64,000 nucleotides of DNA. Origin: Scortum barcoo (taxonomy: Eukaryota > Chordata > Actinopteri > Centrarchiformes > Terapontidae). The translations under genes and the position numbers were made by a program. Where the stretch lies: NCBI GenBank assembly GCA_023238725.1, contig CM041531.1, positions 18,250,643-18,314,642 of the forward strand. The letters are read 5' to 3'. This document shows, one piece after another, positions 1-28,981 of this stretch (its first letter is position 1; every line of letters starts with the position of its first letter). The notes below the pieces were generated by a model that worked only from the letters and a program-made list of their open reading frames with translations, searched no databases and was not told the origin of the DNA.

Positions 1-410
1 CGCCAGGGAAAGGACTACTTCAGGGGGTAAGTTTAGGAAAATACAAGAAAGGGACAACTTCAGGATGAAAGTTAGGGGATGATTTAAGGGGCAGGTTAGG
101 GAGCAGTTCAGGAAACAATTTTGTGTTTAGGGGTCCACTTAGAAAATAGCTAAAGGGATCCAGTCATCTGTAGGGCCCCAGTAAAGAGGACTACTTTATG
201 AGACAGGTGTAGATGGCATGCTTAGGATTCATTCTTAGATAGCAAGTTAAAAACTATTTAGAAATCAGGTTTGGAGACGTTCAAGAGAGATCATTTAAAG
301 CTACTAGATTAGAGAACTTAGACAGAGAGAGATCTAGTTCAGGGAACAGCTCCCTGAGTCAGTGTGATATTTTAAAGTAGATGGAGCAAGCTTAGAGAGA
401 AAGGGCACAC
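1..410. other. taf4 intron with degenerate AG-rich repeat
   Basis: No coding exon is visible. The first 330 bases contain irregular recurrences of motifs such as acttcaggg, ggactact and agacaggt spaced 30-60 bp apart. This looks like a decayed minisatellite; no clean unit can be defined by eye. Confidence 0.4.
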
Positions 411-17340
<16,930 letters not shown>

Positions 17341-17440
17341 CTCTGATCACTGATAGCTGTCTTATATTGTCTGTTTTTACAGTGCGCCTGCGTGTTACTA
17401 GGCATTGTGGGAATGAATCTGACGTCATTAGAGCGAGAGG
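17341..17440 (-). promoter_or_regulatory. taf4 proximal promoter with a perfect CRE
   Basis: Directly upstream of the taf4 ATG lie a palindromic cAMP response element TGACGTCA at 17420-17427 and, next to it, a CATTGTGGGAATG word that fits the RBPJ/CSL core TGTGGGAA. There is no TATA box at an obvious spacing. The start site is not determinable from sequence. Confidence 0.5.
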
Positions 17441-17531
17441 AGGACGGGATTTCATTTTTCAGGGTTTTTATTATGATGGAAAAACGTTATAATGAAGGTA
17501 ATAACCTTATAGTAACGTGTAGTAGTACCGC

Positions 17532-18249
17532 TGTATTAGTGTAAGTACAGTAAGGAGTCAGCACAAGGACATGTGATGCGAGTGACTCACTTTTCAGGAG
17601 TCAAAGTTCATTTTTGAGGGATTTCTGGCAAAACTACGTCCTTTTATTACTAAAATATCATCAACGTTTCACTTTAGGAAAATGTATTGTTGATCTTTTG
17701 GAGAACCATACATACAAACACTGAACAAATTCCATATTCATAAATATAAATTTAAAAGTAAGAAACTTCACTTAACTGCTCATAGCAAAGAGTTGAAATA
17801 ATATATTTATTCAGTTCAACACTCTGAAAAACAAAATGCAGTTTAAACTACGGCAGCATGTGTTTATATGGCTCATATCTGTAGCTCTCGCTACAGATAT
17901 GTATATATTTGTTAAGTATCGTATTATTATTATTTGAACTTGTGTATTTATAACTTGTTTTATTTGTAAGAGAAAAATGTGTGTACTGAACAATAAAGCT
18001 TTAAAGGTGGGGAATACAATTTAATAATAATATAAGATCATAAAAGGTTACAGTAGAATAGTAATTATTGCTCATGGGCTGTAATATATAGCTCGTCTCT
18101 AAAGGCAAGAAAAAGGTTACATTTTTCGTTATTTAAATTATAATAAAGTGACGATAGGGTTTAATGATACTGTTGTATTAGTGTAAATACAATAAGCTGC
18201 GACATGTGGCACAAGTGACGTACTTTGAATGAGCCAAAGTCTATTTTTT
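17532..18249. repeat. diverged direct duplication in the taf4-lsm14a spacer
   Basis: Two segments, 17532-17615 and 18174-18249, share tgtattagtgtaa, then gacatgtg, cgagtgac/caagtgac, and a gtcaaagt/gccaaagt core followed by a T run, in the same order and orientation with small gaps. The copies are about 640 bp apart. They may be an old tandem duplication or two copies of an unrecognised short mobile element. Confidence 0.6.
17874..17901. repeat. perfect 11-bp inverted repeat (hairpin)
   Basis: catatctgtag and ctacagatatg are exact reverse complements separated by the six bases ctctcg. The site lies between the two duplicated spacer segments. No poly-T terminator or coding context is attached, and its role is unknown. 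Confidence 0.6.
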
Positions 18250-18559
18250 AAAATTGTGTAATTTGATAAGTTAAAAACGAACATCCGTGCATAATTAAAA
18301 TATGTATGAAATATGTATTTAATTGTGTTATAAAATCTGTATTAAAATATGTATTTTCTGTCAGTATGGGGGCAGGGTGGAGAGAGGGCAGCCTGCGTAA
18401 TATCGCGATACGATAGAATGTCTGCATCTTAAACCTCTGATGAGCATCCTCTGATAAATTAATTCACTACTTTTCTTCACTTTAAATGCGAACGTGCACT
18501 ATCGATATTAATGAGTTCAAAATGATTTAATCACAATTATCCTTGTCCAGTAGTGGTAA

Positions 18560-18830
18560 AAGGGCGGCGGTGCGGGGAGGGAGAAGATGAGGGAGAAGAG
18601 GAGGTGACTTCGCAGTAATGAGCCGCGGCCTCTCTCCCATCATGCTCCGCAGCGGGCGAAGGAAAATGAAAGCGGCCATGTCGTGTTAGAGAGTAGACTC
18701 ACAGAGCGGCCCGCTGATTCGTGTTGAGCGTCGTCAAACCTCGCAGCAGCTCTCAAAGCCTCACAGCCGAGCTCTCGTCCGACGGAAAACACCCCTGTGT
18801 GAGTTTATCATCGACAGCCGAGGAGCAGAC
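18560..18830 (+). promoter_or_regulatory. lsm14a CpG-rich promoter and 5' UTR
   Basis: The region is GC- and CpG-rich against an AT-rich spacer and leads directly to the lsm14a ATG at 18831. A GCGGCCATGTCG word at 18672-18683 carries a GCCAT core like that of YY1-type initiators. A short upstream frame (18642-18689, 15 codons, with three in-frame ATGs) would be in the 5' UTR if transcription starts before 18642. Confidence 0.55.
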
Positions 18831-21800
18831 ATGAGCGGAGGAGGGACGCCGTACATCGGCAGCAAGATTAGCCTGATCTCTAAGGCCGAGATCCGCTATG
18901 AGGGGATTTTATACACCATCGACACTGAAAACTCCACTGTGGCTCTGGCCAAAGGTGAGTTAGGCGGCCAGGAGGATTTAAATTTCTATTATATGTCGTT
19001 AAAGCTCAGAAAGGCGTGAAGTTTCTCGGCGACAGAGCGATTGAGTTAAGTCAGTTAGCCTCGTTAGCTGTAGCCGACTAGCTAAGTGGTGCAGGAGTTG
19101 AGACTCCTTTGTTTACTTGTGTTTGTGCTCACGGTGAATGTGTGGCTCTCACTGCTCAGCTCTGGGTGTTAAAGAAAGTTTAACACACTGTTAATATCAT
19201 ATCTCGTATTAAATGTTTTATTAGGGGCCAAGTTGCATTTTTGGGTCTTTGTTTTGAACGTGGGTGATGGTGGGTTCACGTTTTAATACTTAAATAAAGT
19301 GAAGCCCATTTATGCAAATATGGTGATTTAACATGTCACTTTTTTAGTTAGGAAGTATCTGACCCTTAAAAAAGTCAAGGGGAAATCTTATTTGATGCGT
19401 TTTTTTAAGATATGGCCAAGAAAAAAAAGTGTCTGTTTTTTCATTTGCAACATTAATTTGACACAAAAATGTATAATTCAGTACAGTTGTTTGTCACCAT
19501 TCATAGTTGAAATGAAGTATATTGTGACAGTAAGAGTTACATGTGGACATATTACCGAGTGCTAGGGGCTTTTTTCCTTCTTTTTCTTTCTTTTTTCTTT
19601 GATTTGTTGTTTGGATTTATTTTTTTAAGATGTAAAAGGATTAATCTATTGGTGAAAACGTTTGCAATTAATGAACAATGAATCTACTTATTGGTGCAGC
19701 TCTAGAAACATCATGTAATTTTATGCTGTGGGTTTTTTTGTCCAACAGTTCGCTCATTCGGCACTGAAGATCGGCCCACTGACAGACCTATTCCACCTCG
19801 GGATGAAGTGTTTGAGTACATCATCTTCAGAGGAAGTGATATAAAAGACCTGACAGTTTGTGAGCCTCCCAAAGCCACGAGTAGCCTGCCTCAGGACCCC
19901 GCCATAGTTCAGGTAAGTTGATTTGGAAACGTTCTTGGACCATAAAATGTCTGTATATTTGGCAGTGCAGCAGGTATTGTGAACATTTTCCATGAAAGTC
20001 ACTGGAAAGGCTTTGTCGGGGTCTTTGTAATGTCTTTACGGTTCCTGCATTGGTCGTGTTGACTCCGTGTAGAGGCTAACTGACACACTTTAGCAGCAGA
20101 GTCATCGTTAGTGTTATTAGCAACACATGTGCTTTGCCTACAATGAGTCAAAATGTCTGCTGTTAAAAAGTTTTTTTTTTCTCTGTTTGGCAAGTTTGTG
20201 ATTATTGTTTTGGCTTGTCGCAGCAGGAGAAGCTCAGGTGTATTGACTATTAATCCTGACTCTGTTTCATTAAAGTTTCCCAGTCATTAAACTCATTAAA
20301 TATAAAATTCACTGTGCACTAATGATTATTTGAGCTAACAACATGGTTCCACGAGTCTAGATTCTGTTGATCTAACAGAAAGAACACGTACACATTAAGC
20401 ACCTGAACATTTGCCTATACTGAGAGCTTTGCTGAGACCAAAGTAGTTTCATTATATGGTTAAAATAACACCACCAGCTGTTAAATATTAAGGTGTTAAA
20501 TATTTTCCATTTGATACTTTTGATGTCATTTCTCTATCAGTAATCCTGTTAGTGAGGCACACTGAATGTACTAGCTTTTCCATGAAATTGGTGAACAGTA
20601 GAAAAAATGACATACAGTAGACTTATATAGTATATATAGTAGAGGCACAGTGATAGTCAAGTGTTTACTGCAGCTTTGTTTCAGGACCACACTCACATTC
20701 ATGTCTTGCAGATGATGATTATATCCGTGCCAGTGGTTTGAATGAACGGATCAGAAAACAGTTTTTGACAGCTCATGTTGTCAGGGGTTTTCATTTGACT
20801 GTGTTTGTTTTTTAGTCATCAATTGGATCCACCAGTGCTGCAGCAGCACCGTCATTCCAGTCGGCTGCGTCCTATGCTCCCTACAGCAGGGCCCCTGTCC
20901 CACCGTACAGCCAGTTTGGTGTTACACCTCTTGCAGCTCAGCAGTTTGGATCTGCCGGAGCAGGAGGTAAGGAGATCCGATCCTGTTCAAAATCATTTAC
21001 GATTAACAGGATTCACAACAAAGGAAAGCTCTGGTTGTTGTTTGTGTTTTGTTTTTTTTGCCTTTATTTCTTAGCTTTAATGTAAAGATGAGAAGTTGTA
21101 AAAATGTTTTACTGCCATGTATACACCCTTTGTAATGAAGATGCAAAGAACGGAACCATTTTCAAACAAGCCTTGTGAGAAAGGCATCTGTTTCTTAGGC
21201 AAATTTGGACCACCTGCTGATTTGAGCAGAGCACAGCTGCATGTCGTCTTTTAAGTTTCCTGCACTGCACCTGAACTCATCATGTACTCATCATTTGCAG
21301 TGTGCTTAAAGTGCTCACTAGAGTAATAGTTTCTGTATTTGTTGTTAAACTATTCAGTTTGCAAATACACTGGCCTTATTAGATATTGGACAAGATGAAT
21401 AGCCCAGTAATAGTCAAAGTCTCATTGCATTTGTCAGCTGCTTGAAGACAAACTATGCTGCCTCTGATTTTTGAGAAAACCACATAGTTTGAATCTCAAC
21501 TTTGCTGTTTTCTGCAGGGCGCACTAGTCCCCAGCTGGACCCTTTAACAAAAAGTCCCAACCTGGAGCAGGCAGTGCAGCCCCTACCATCAGCTGCCCCA
21601 GCACCGCCTGCACCTGTAGGACAGAGGAGTCAGACTGCAGTGGCAGCCCCCAGACCCACCAGCACCGCCGTCGGCAGCCAGAAGCCCCCAGACCTCCTGG
21701 AGCAGAGAAAAGGTACCAATACCTGCCGTGCCTGAAATAGTTTGCACATATATGTGACCATGTTGGTTAATCATTGTGTCCTTGTGCCTGTTGTGCTTTG

Positions 21801-24800
21801 TTTGAGCCACACCACTTTACCTCGGGTTAAACTGAATGTCAATTGTGTTTTTGCTGTTCAGCTCCTGAGATTCAGAAGGTGTCTCAGGCAGATAATGAAA
21901 CTGGTGCTGTCGAAAATCGGGATCCCAACCAGAATCAAACTGGTAAGTACTTTGACACCTTTATTTAATAATACCCACGAATGTATGTAATGACATCCGC
22001 TAAAATGCTTGTTTCCACTATTTGTATTGGTATCTAGTTGTAGCCATAACATTGTACATTGTGGTATGGTTAGGTTTTTTTTTTTTTTTTTATTTGCTAA
22101 GAAAGCATCTGATTCCTCTCATTGTTAGTGTCCTATATTGTGGGAGAAAGAAGACGTCATTTTACTTCCTTTAGTTTTGCATGTTCAACTTTAACGATCT
22201 ATCTTTTCAGTATTTCATTTTCACCCTGACACCTCAGGTATCAACAGAGCAATACAAACATATTGTAACAGTGATGTGTTTCTCACTTTTCTGTTTGTAA
22301 CACGTTGGATTGACTGTAGCGTAACAAAGAGGATAAAGTGCTGACAGCCAGCTTCAAAGATCTTTGTGGGTGTGAAGGAGCACGACAAGTCTGGCAGAAC
22401 ATTTCTAGGAAAGCCACCTGGTGTTTCTGATGTGTGTGCTTGTAGACCAGAGTCAGTTACTGACTGCAAAAGGTGCAACCAAATGATTAGCTTACTGTTT
22501 TTGAGTTTAACGTGTTCATTTATTCCGGCACCCATCTAAGGGGCTGCAGTTCCTACACTCTTCTTTCTAGAGGGATATTAAAATCCCCAAATGAAAGCTG
22601 AAAGTCATGACATGGTTTAATTTGAAATATAAGTACAAAGCTAACTCAACACTGTCCCAGTATGTTTTCCTGCACAGTAGGCAGACAGACATGTTGCTTG
22701 TTGGAGCATTGCTGGATTTTAGTTTGCCCTCGTTCTTTCTCAGCTGCTGCTCAGTCCAACCGTCGTGGCCGTGGAAGAGGAAACCGCAGCAGAGGTAAAG
22801 TAAACGTGCGTAGGGATGGCCCCATGAGATTTGAAGAAGACTTTGACTTTGAGACTGCCAATGCCCAGTTCCACAAAGATGAGATCGACAAAGAGCTCCA
22901 GAACAAGCTCAAACTGAAAGGTACGGCTTTGACACACTTTAGTCCTGTAGGCAATGACAAGAAACTCTCTTCAACATATACGTGGACTCTGATCAGTATC
23001 TTCTTATGGTGATGAAACTGACACCAGCTGCGATTGAAACTTGTTTAAACCAATGTAAGAAGTTCCTTCAGTACCGTGCAAGACATGCGAGTGAATTGTA
23101 ACTTCAAAAAAGCCCAATATGACAGAAGAATCTATAGTAGAAATAAAATGTTTGCACTAATGTTTAATCACTAAACATATTTCATGTATCTTCATCTTTA
23201 GATTGTTCTGATTTGTAGCCACTCTGAAGGTGAAATGATGTTGGGATCTGTACTGTGCAGTGTTTCACACAATGTCTTCCAACATGACCACAGACGACAA
23301 GACCGAAAAGGCGCAGAATGGAGAAGAAACGGGCGACTCCGAACATCCGGCCACCGAGGCGACCAACGAGGAGGAGGAGACTGTGATCAACACATACTAT
23401 GACAAGTCCAAGTCCTTCTTTGATAACCTGTCCTGTGGAGACATAAGGTAACTCAAACTGATGTTCAGTCGTAGGACTCTGGGGCTAAATTCATTGTTTA
23501 TTTTCAATGAACCCTCATATTCTGACGAAGCTCACGCTTAAGACAGCACTCAAACTTACAGTAGAACCACTTGAAAAAATGCAAGGCTCTGTGTTCGTAC
23601 AGTTACCTGTTTAAGAAAATGAAGTAAGAACCAGGTAGCCAGTATTTGCCACCAGGTATTATTGTAGTTGGACACGTGTTTGCACATATGATTTGCCAGA
23701 TGATGTAGATGTGCGCTGCAATCTATGCTGAATCGGCATCAGTTTTACCGGACCACCCTGCTTTTTGTGTCAGAGCTTTGGTGAGGGCTTTACTGAAACA
23801 AACCAGGGGGGTCCTTTTTTATTGGTCTGGACGCTATCTGTATGAAATATTCTCCAAACTCAGTCACTTATAACAATGAGCATAAGCCCTGATGCCTTTT
23901 ATTCAAACATGAATTTTACCCAGTCAATACACTGAAAGACGTTTGTTTTCATCTTTTTCAGTAAATCAGGTGAAAGAGGATTTTCAAAGTAAGTCACATG
24001 GATTTTTTTTTTTTTAGCTGTGTTTAGAGAGCCATTTCAGGTGAATAACGCTAAAATTCACAGTGAAAGTTATCATGAAGAATAAGCACGCAAATACAAA
24101 CACTTTTTGGATTTTGACTCTATTAGGGCTGAAATTTCTTAGTAATTTGGTTTACATTGTTTGAGTCGACTGAACAGCCTTGCTTTTTGTGAACCGTAAA
24201 ACTACACCATATACCCGTAACGCTCCACATAACAAAGTACACACACAGACTGTCGTTTGCCAGTTGAATATTAAAAAGTAGCGCGATGCACAGCTAACTT
24301 CTGTACATTGTTAAAGGAGCAACGTAAACTTACTGACTTCTACAGAAAGATTGGAACTGAAACAGATTTTTATTTGATACACCAATTTCTAGTTGTTTCT
24401 GATTGTTCTGTCTTGAATAAATACCGGAATAAATATATTACAGGATATGTTAGATTTGAGAGCCAGCATCACCATTTTAGCCTGCGGTGCCTCACTTGAA
24501 AGTGCCCTCCCCCAAAAAAAATGGATCCTGATCAGTCTTTTTTTTTTGTGTGTCAGGGAGCAAGGAAGGTCGACCTGGGCAGAAGAGAGACGGATGAATT
24601 CTGAGACATTCGGCATCCCTCTGAGGCACAACCGTGGAAGAGGGGGTTTCCGCGGCCGAGGCTTCATGGGGGCTGCCTGCATGGAGGCCGAGGGTTGGCG
24701 CGCTGAGCAGAGGTTCCTGGCCATCGGGCCATCCCGGGGTGCCCCACCCGGGTTCCGAGGAGGATTCAGAGGTGGCAGAGGAGGCCGGGATTTCTCTGAT

Positions 24801-24981
24801 TTTGAGTACAGGGTAAATCTTTCAGCCTTTTATAAGCTTTCGCAAAATTCTGAAACAAGCTGTGGGCAATTCTTTAAAGTTTTGTTTTAGGAAAAAAAAA
24901 AAAGAAGATTGATGGTTGACTTTTGGTGGTGTTTGTGTTTTGTTTTTTTTGCCCCAGAAGGATAACAAGGTGGCTGCATAG
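18831..24981 (+). CDS. lsm14a: LSM14A (RAP55A), P-body mRNA silencing protein
   Basis: LSM14A binds DDX6 and EIF4ENIF1/4E-T in cytoplasmic P-bodies and represses translation. Coding exons: 18831-18954, 19749-19912, 20816-20966, 21518-21712, 21862-21942, 22744-22920, 23294-23447, 24557-24812, 24958-24981. All have GT-AG sites and phases join without a break, giving 441 residues (human about 463). The Lsm domain fills residues 1-82 (GGTPYIGSKISLISKAEIRY; then VRSFGTEDRPTDRP). RTSPQLDPLTKSPNLEQAVQ follows near 147. The FDF motif (EEDFDFETANAQF) lies near 272, the FFD box (YDKSKSFFDNLS) near 340 and the TFG box (WAEERRMNSETFGIP) near 365, with RGG repeats at the C-terminus. The protein ends DFEYRKDNKVAA. 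AEIRYEG, PIPPRDEVFEYII and the C-terminal RGG repeats match LSM14A rather than LSM14B. The start ATG precedes the conserved SGG.TPY sequence. Confidence 0.97.
23962..23988 (+). CDS. lsm14a: candidate 27-nt alternative microexon of lsm14a
   Basis: Between exons 7 and 8 there is a pyrimidine-rich acceptor (catctttttcag) and a consensus donor (AAA then GTAAGT) exactly 27 nt apart. In the phase imposed by exon 7 (two bases carried) the segment has no stop. It changes Arg-Glu-Gln to SKSGERGFSK-EQ. It would insert a basic, Ser-rich nonapeptide between the FFD and TFG boxes. Expression data are needed to show it is used. Confidence 0.5.
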
Positions 24982-26985
24982 GACTGCAGCCATGGATCCA
25001 CAGAGAATTGTAGCCCATCATCATGAAATAGTTCCTGTTGAAGAAATTGTTTGGTTTCGACGTTTGACAGAAAGAATGAAGACATCCTCTCAGTCACCAG
25101 CTCCAGGGGGTGACTGCTTTACGTCAGGGGGTGAGAGGGCAGCTCTCTCTTCTCCACTTTGGGAAATAGGCTTTTTGTTTTTTGCCCCCAGTCACCAGAT
25201 TGACAAGAACATGTGTAAATAACTTGCTTTGGAGTAATTCTGTATTTTTGCATCAAGTTCATTTCTAACTGAAGTTGTCTTTGATATTGAAAGCTCTATT
25301 CACGCCAACTGATACTGTGAGTGGATCACAGTTCATGTGATCGATAGCTTTATTTTTATTTTATTTTATTTTTTTGTTCTTACGGTGTACGTTGGCACCA
25401 AAAGTCACTGCATTTCCTGTTGCACCATACGTTTCTCTGCTCAGACTAAGTTTGGTCACCATGTATTAAGTATTTTTACCCAGTTTTCAGGAGTAGTGTT
25501 TCTTTTTTTTCCCCTTTTAAGATATCCATTCATTCTCCATAAAGTAGTGACATTGAGGCCAGCTGAGAGAAACACAATTTGAACAGAATATTGTAATTAA
25601 TGAATGAATGTATATCTAACTCATGCTGTGCTCAGCGCCCCCCAGCAAACTGTTGCTCACCAGACAGACTTTTAGTTTAGAGGTTTTTAGAAATGTGCAG
25701 TCAGTATTTGAAAGCAGTAGATCATACTTTGACCTCTCAAACCTCCCACAGCAGATGAGTTCTGTTTCTGCTTTATGTTCTTAGCTGGATGTCTGTAAGC
25801 CTCACGCATGCACTCAGTAGGAACCAGTCATTATCGATATATGGAGTTTACAGCAGTAGCATTAGAACTATTTGACTGTAGATTAATGACCGGGTTTGTT
25901 TTTATATGGTCGACTTAAACGCAGCATTCCCATGATTTGTTTCTGCGAAAGAGGAACATCCGTTACTATTATTGCCTTTAGAAGTTGTTAGGAAAGGAAG
26001 GTCTTGAGTTAATTCAGTCAAAACACGCAGTCAGAATTGAAGATTCGGATTAAAGATGCTCTGCTATTTGGCCAAAAAGAACATGGAAGCATTTTGGATG
26101 AGCTAAACTAATGATAATAAGTACATATTTTCTTTTGTTTTTTTAGTACCTGTTAAAACTTAGTATGTCCAGACACACTGAGCCATCTGTTAGAGCACGT
26201 TGCTTTTTGTTCTCTGCATCCTTTTTAGTTGTCTTAGGTGTGTTATGTGCATTGTTTTTTCCACCGTCTACAGTTTCAACTAATGATTTGCAGTGTTGTA
26301 AGGATTGTTTACTGAAAATGGGAAATCCTGTAAATGGATTGAATGATGTCTCGACACATAATGTTCCATACAAAATGCAGAATTTTTGATCAATATAAGC
26401 GCTCTGGCTTGTTTGTCACTCCTCTTGTTGCATTGTTGTCAATGTGATTGTTCTCTGGAGTGACTTTATTTTTTTTACTGACTTCTGAACAAAGGGACAA
26501 CAATTGGATGCGGTGCCAGTGTGTTGGGGGGAAGTGGGATTTTTTTTTTTTTTCTGATTTGTTAGTACTTTAGGGACTTGAATACTTTTGCCTTCAAAGT
26601 GGTGAATTTTTACAGCTTTCCCTTTAACTTAAAGGTCACCTGTTGACAAAAGTTTTGATAGCACTACAAGGTGAAACCAGATCCTTCTCAGTCACTGTGC
26701 TTGCGTAGAACAAAGCGGCCCAGCGGAAAATTTGTTGTTTAACTGGATATTGCACAGATTGCGGAGCATGACAGCTGTAGAAACCATCACTTTATGAGCT
26801 TTCGCAATAACCAGCGATTATTGAATTTGAGACAAAGTATTACTAAACTATTAAAAACTAATTTGTTTTCATATGTTTGTTACTCCTTCCAGTCACTGGA
26901 ATTGTAAACCAGGAATTGTTTTCTTGAAAATATCGACAAAATGGAGTTTTTACGTCAAATAAAGAGTTGTACAATATCCATGTCT
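24982..26985 (+). other. lsm14a: lsm14a 3' UTR
   Basis: No coding frame follows the stop codon TAG at 24979-24981. An AATAAA at 26958-26963 with GT-rich sequence just after it is the best poly(A) signal, giving a UTR of about 2 kb. Other AATAAA-like words are weaker or lack a downstream GT-rich element. The end is therefore approximate. Confidence 0.55.
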
Positions 26986-27239
26986 TTGATGTTTTATTTT
27001 TAATCCTCAAGTTCCTGAATTTTCACCCAAATTATTCACTAAGTCAACTTACATGCTCGGGGTAAAATGTGGTTGCAGTTGTAGTATATTTAGGAGCATT
27101 TCTTTCCAATATTGATTCTGACAATAGAAACACAACAGCTGCATCTAAATAATTCATTTTGAGACTAAACATTAGCTCAGGCCCACTACAGGGAACATGT
27201 TGTCTTTCAGTATTCATTTCTACTGCTACACACAATGTA

Positions 27240-27260
27240 GTCTTTTTATTTATATGTGCA

Positions 27261-27301
<41 letters not shown>

Positions 27302-27366
27302 ATGTATAGATAGATATAGACATAGAGATATATAGATATATAGATAGAAATATAGATAGATATATA
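27240..27366. repeat. (TG)n and GATA-type mosaic microsatellite
   Basis: About 15 TG units at 27265-27295 are followed by a mosaic of GATA, GATATA and CATA units up to the left end of the second Tc1 element. The same mosaic resumes at 28982-29025 on the other side, so the element appears inserted into the array. Confidence 0.9.
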
Positions 27367-28981
27367 TACTGCTCAAAAAAATAAAGGGAACACTTAAACA
27401 ACACAATGTAACTCCAAGTCAATCACACTTCTGTGAAATCAAACTGTCCACTTAGGAAGCAACACTGATTGACAATCAATTTCACATGCTGTTGTGCAAA
27501 TGGAATAGACAACAGGTGGAAATTATAGGCAATTAGCAAGACACCCCCAATAAAGGAGTGGTTCTGCAGGTGGTGACCACAGACCACTTCTCAGTTCCTA
27601 TGCTTTCTGGCTGATGTTTTGGTCACTTTTGAATGAATGCTGGCGGTGCTTTCACTCTAGTGGTAGCATGAGACGGAGTCTACAACCCACACAAGTGGCT
27701 CAGGTAGTGCAGCTCATCCAGGGTGGCACATCAATGCGAGCTGTGGCAAGAAGGTTTGCTGTGTCTGTCAGCGTAGTAGTGTCCAGAGCATGGAGGCGCT
27801 ACCAGGAGACAGGCCAGTACATCAGGAGACATGGAGGAGGCCGTAGGAGGGCAACAACCCAGCAGCAGGCACCGCTACCTCTGCCTTTGTGCAAGGAGGA
27901 ACAGGAGGAGCACTGCCAGAGCCCTGCAAAATGACCTCCAGCAGGCCACAAATGTGCATGTGTCTGCTCAAACGGTCAGAAACAGACTCCATGAGGGTGG
28001 CAGGTATGAGGGCCCGACGTCCACAGGTGAGGGTTGTGCTTACAGCCCAACACCGTGCAGGACGCTTTGGTGCATTTGCCAGAAACACCAAGATTGGCAA
28101 ATTCGCCACTGGACGCCTTGTGCTCTTCACAGATGAAAGCAGGTTCACACTGAGCACATGTGACAGACGTGACAGAGTCTGGAGACGCCGTGGAGAACGT
28201 TCTGCTGCCTGCAACATCCTCCAGCATGACCGGTTTGGCAGTGCAGGGTCAGTAATGGTGTGGGGTGGCATTTCTTTGGGGGTGCCGCAGACAGCCCTCC
28301 ATGTGCTCAGTAGCCAGTAGAGGTAGCCTGACTGCCATTAGGTACCGAGATGAGATCCTCAGACCCCTTGTGAGACCATATGCTGGTGCGGTTGGCCCTG
28401 GGTTCCTCCTAATGCAAGACAATGCTAGACCTCATGTGGCTGGAGTGTGTCAGCAGTTCCTGCAAGACGAAGGCATTGATGCTATGGACTGGCCCGCCCT
28501 GTTCCCCAGACCTGAATCCAATTGAGCACATCTGGGACATCATGTCTCGCTCCATCCACCAACGCCACGTTGCACCACAGACTGTCCAGGAGTTGGCGAG
28601 GATGCTTTAGTCCAGGTCTGGGAGGAGATCCCTCAGGAGACCATCCGCCACCTCATCAGGAGCATGCCCAGGCGTTGTAGGGAGGTCATACAGGCACGTG
28701 GAGGCCACACACACTACTGAGCCTCATTTTGACTTGTTTTAAGGACATTACATCAAAGTTGGATCAGCCTGTAGTGTGTTTTTCCACTTTAATTTGTGAG
28801 TGTGACTCCAAATCCAGACCTCCATGGGTTAATAAATTTGATTTCCATTGATAATTTTTGTGTGATTTTGTTGTCAGCACATTCAACTATGTAAAGAACA
28901 AAGTATTTAATGAGAATATTTCATTCATTCAGATCTAGGATGTGTTATTTTAGTGTTCCCTTTATTTTTTGGAGCAGTGTA
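27367..28981 (+). mobile_element. Tc1-like transposon, copy 2, nearly full length
   Basis: The left terminus (tactgctcaaaaaaataaag then ggaacact) pairs with the right terminus (agtgttccctttatttttt then ggagcagtgta). TA dinucleotides flank it as the expected target duplication. The roughly 1.6 kb length is usual for Tc1/mariner. This family is abundant and very uniform among teleosts. The enclosed transposase is frameshifted, so the copy is not autonomous, though its termini look usable in trans. Confidence 0.92.
27668..28720 (+). pseudogene. Tc1-like transposase pseudogene, copy 2
   Basis: The frame opens MRRSLQPTQVAQVVQLIQGG, the DNA-binding N-terminus, and ends at GGHTHY-stop. The first catalytic Asp is in VLFTDESRFTL, the second in LLMQDNARPHVAG and the Glu in LNPIEHIWD. 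Small insertions break the frame at about 27870, 27990-28010, 28065, 28245, 28290-28320, 28500 and 28600. The extra triplet in SVSVVVS is in frame. The scattered one- and two-base additions suggest neutral decay of a recently active copy. Intact relatives are about 340 residues. Confidence 0.9.

Noticed and set aside
18831..24981. Assignment of the lsm14 gene to LSM14B because it neighbours taf4, as in human
   Set aside because: Residues in the Lsm domain and the RGG-rich C-terminus match LSM14A, and garre1, the human LSM14A neighbour, is also present.
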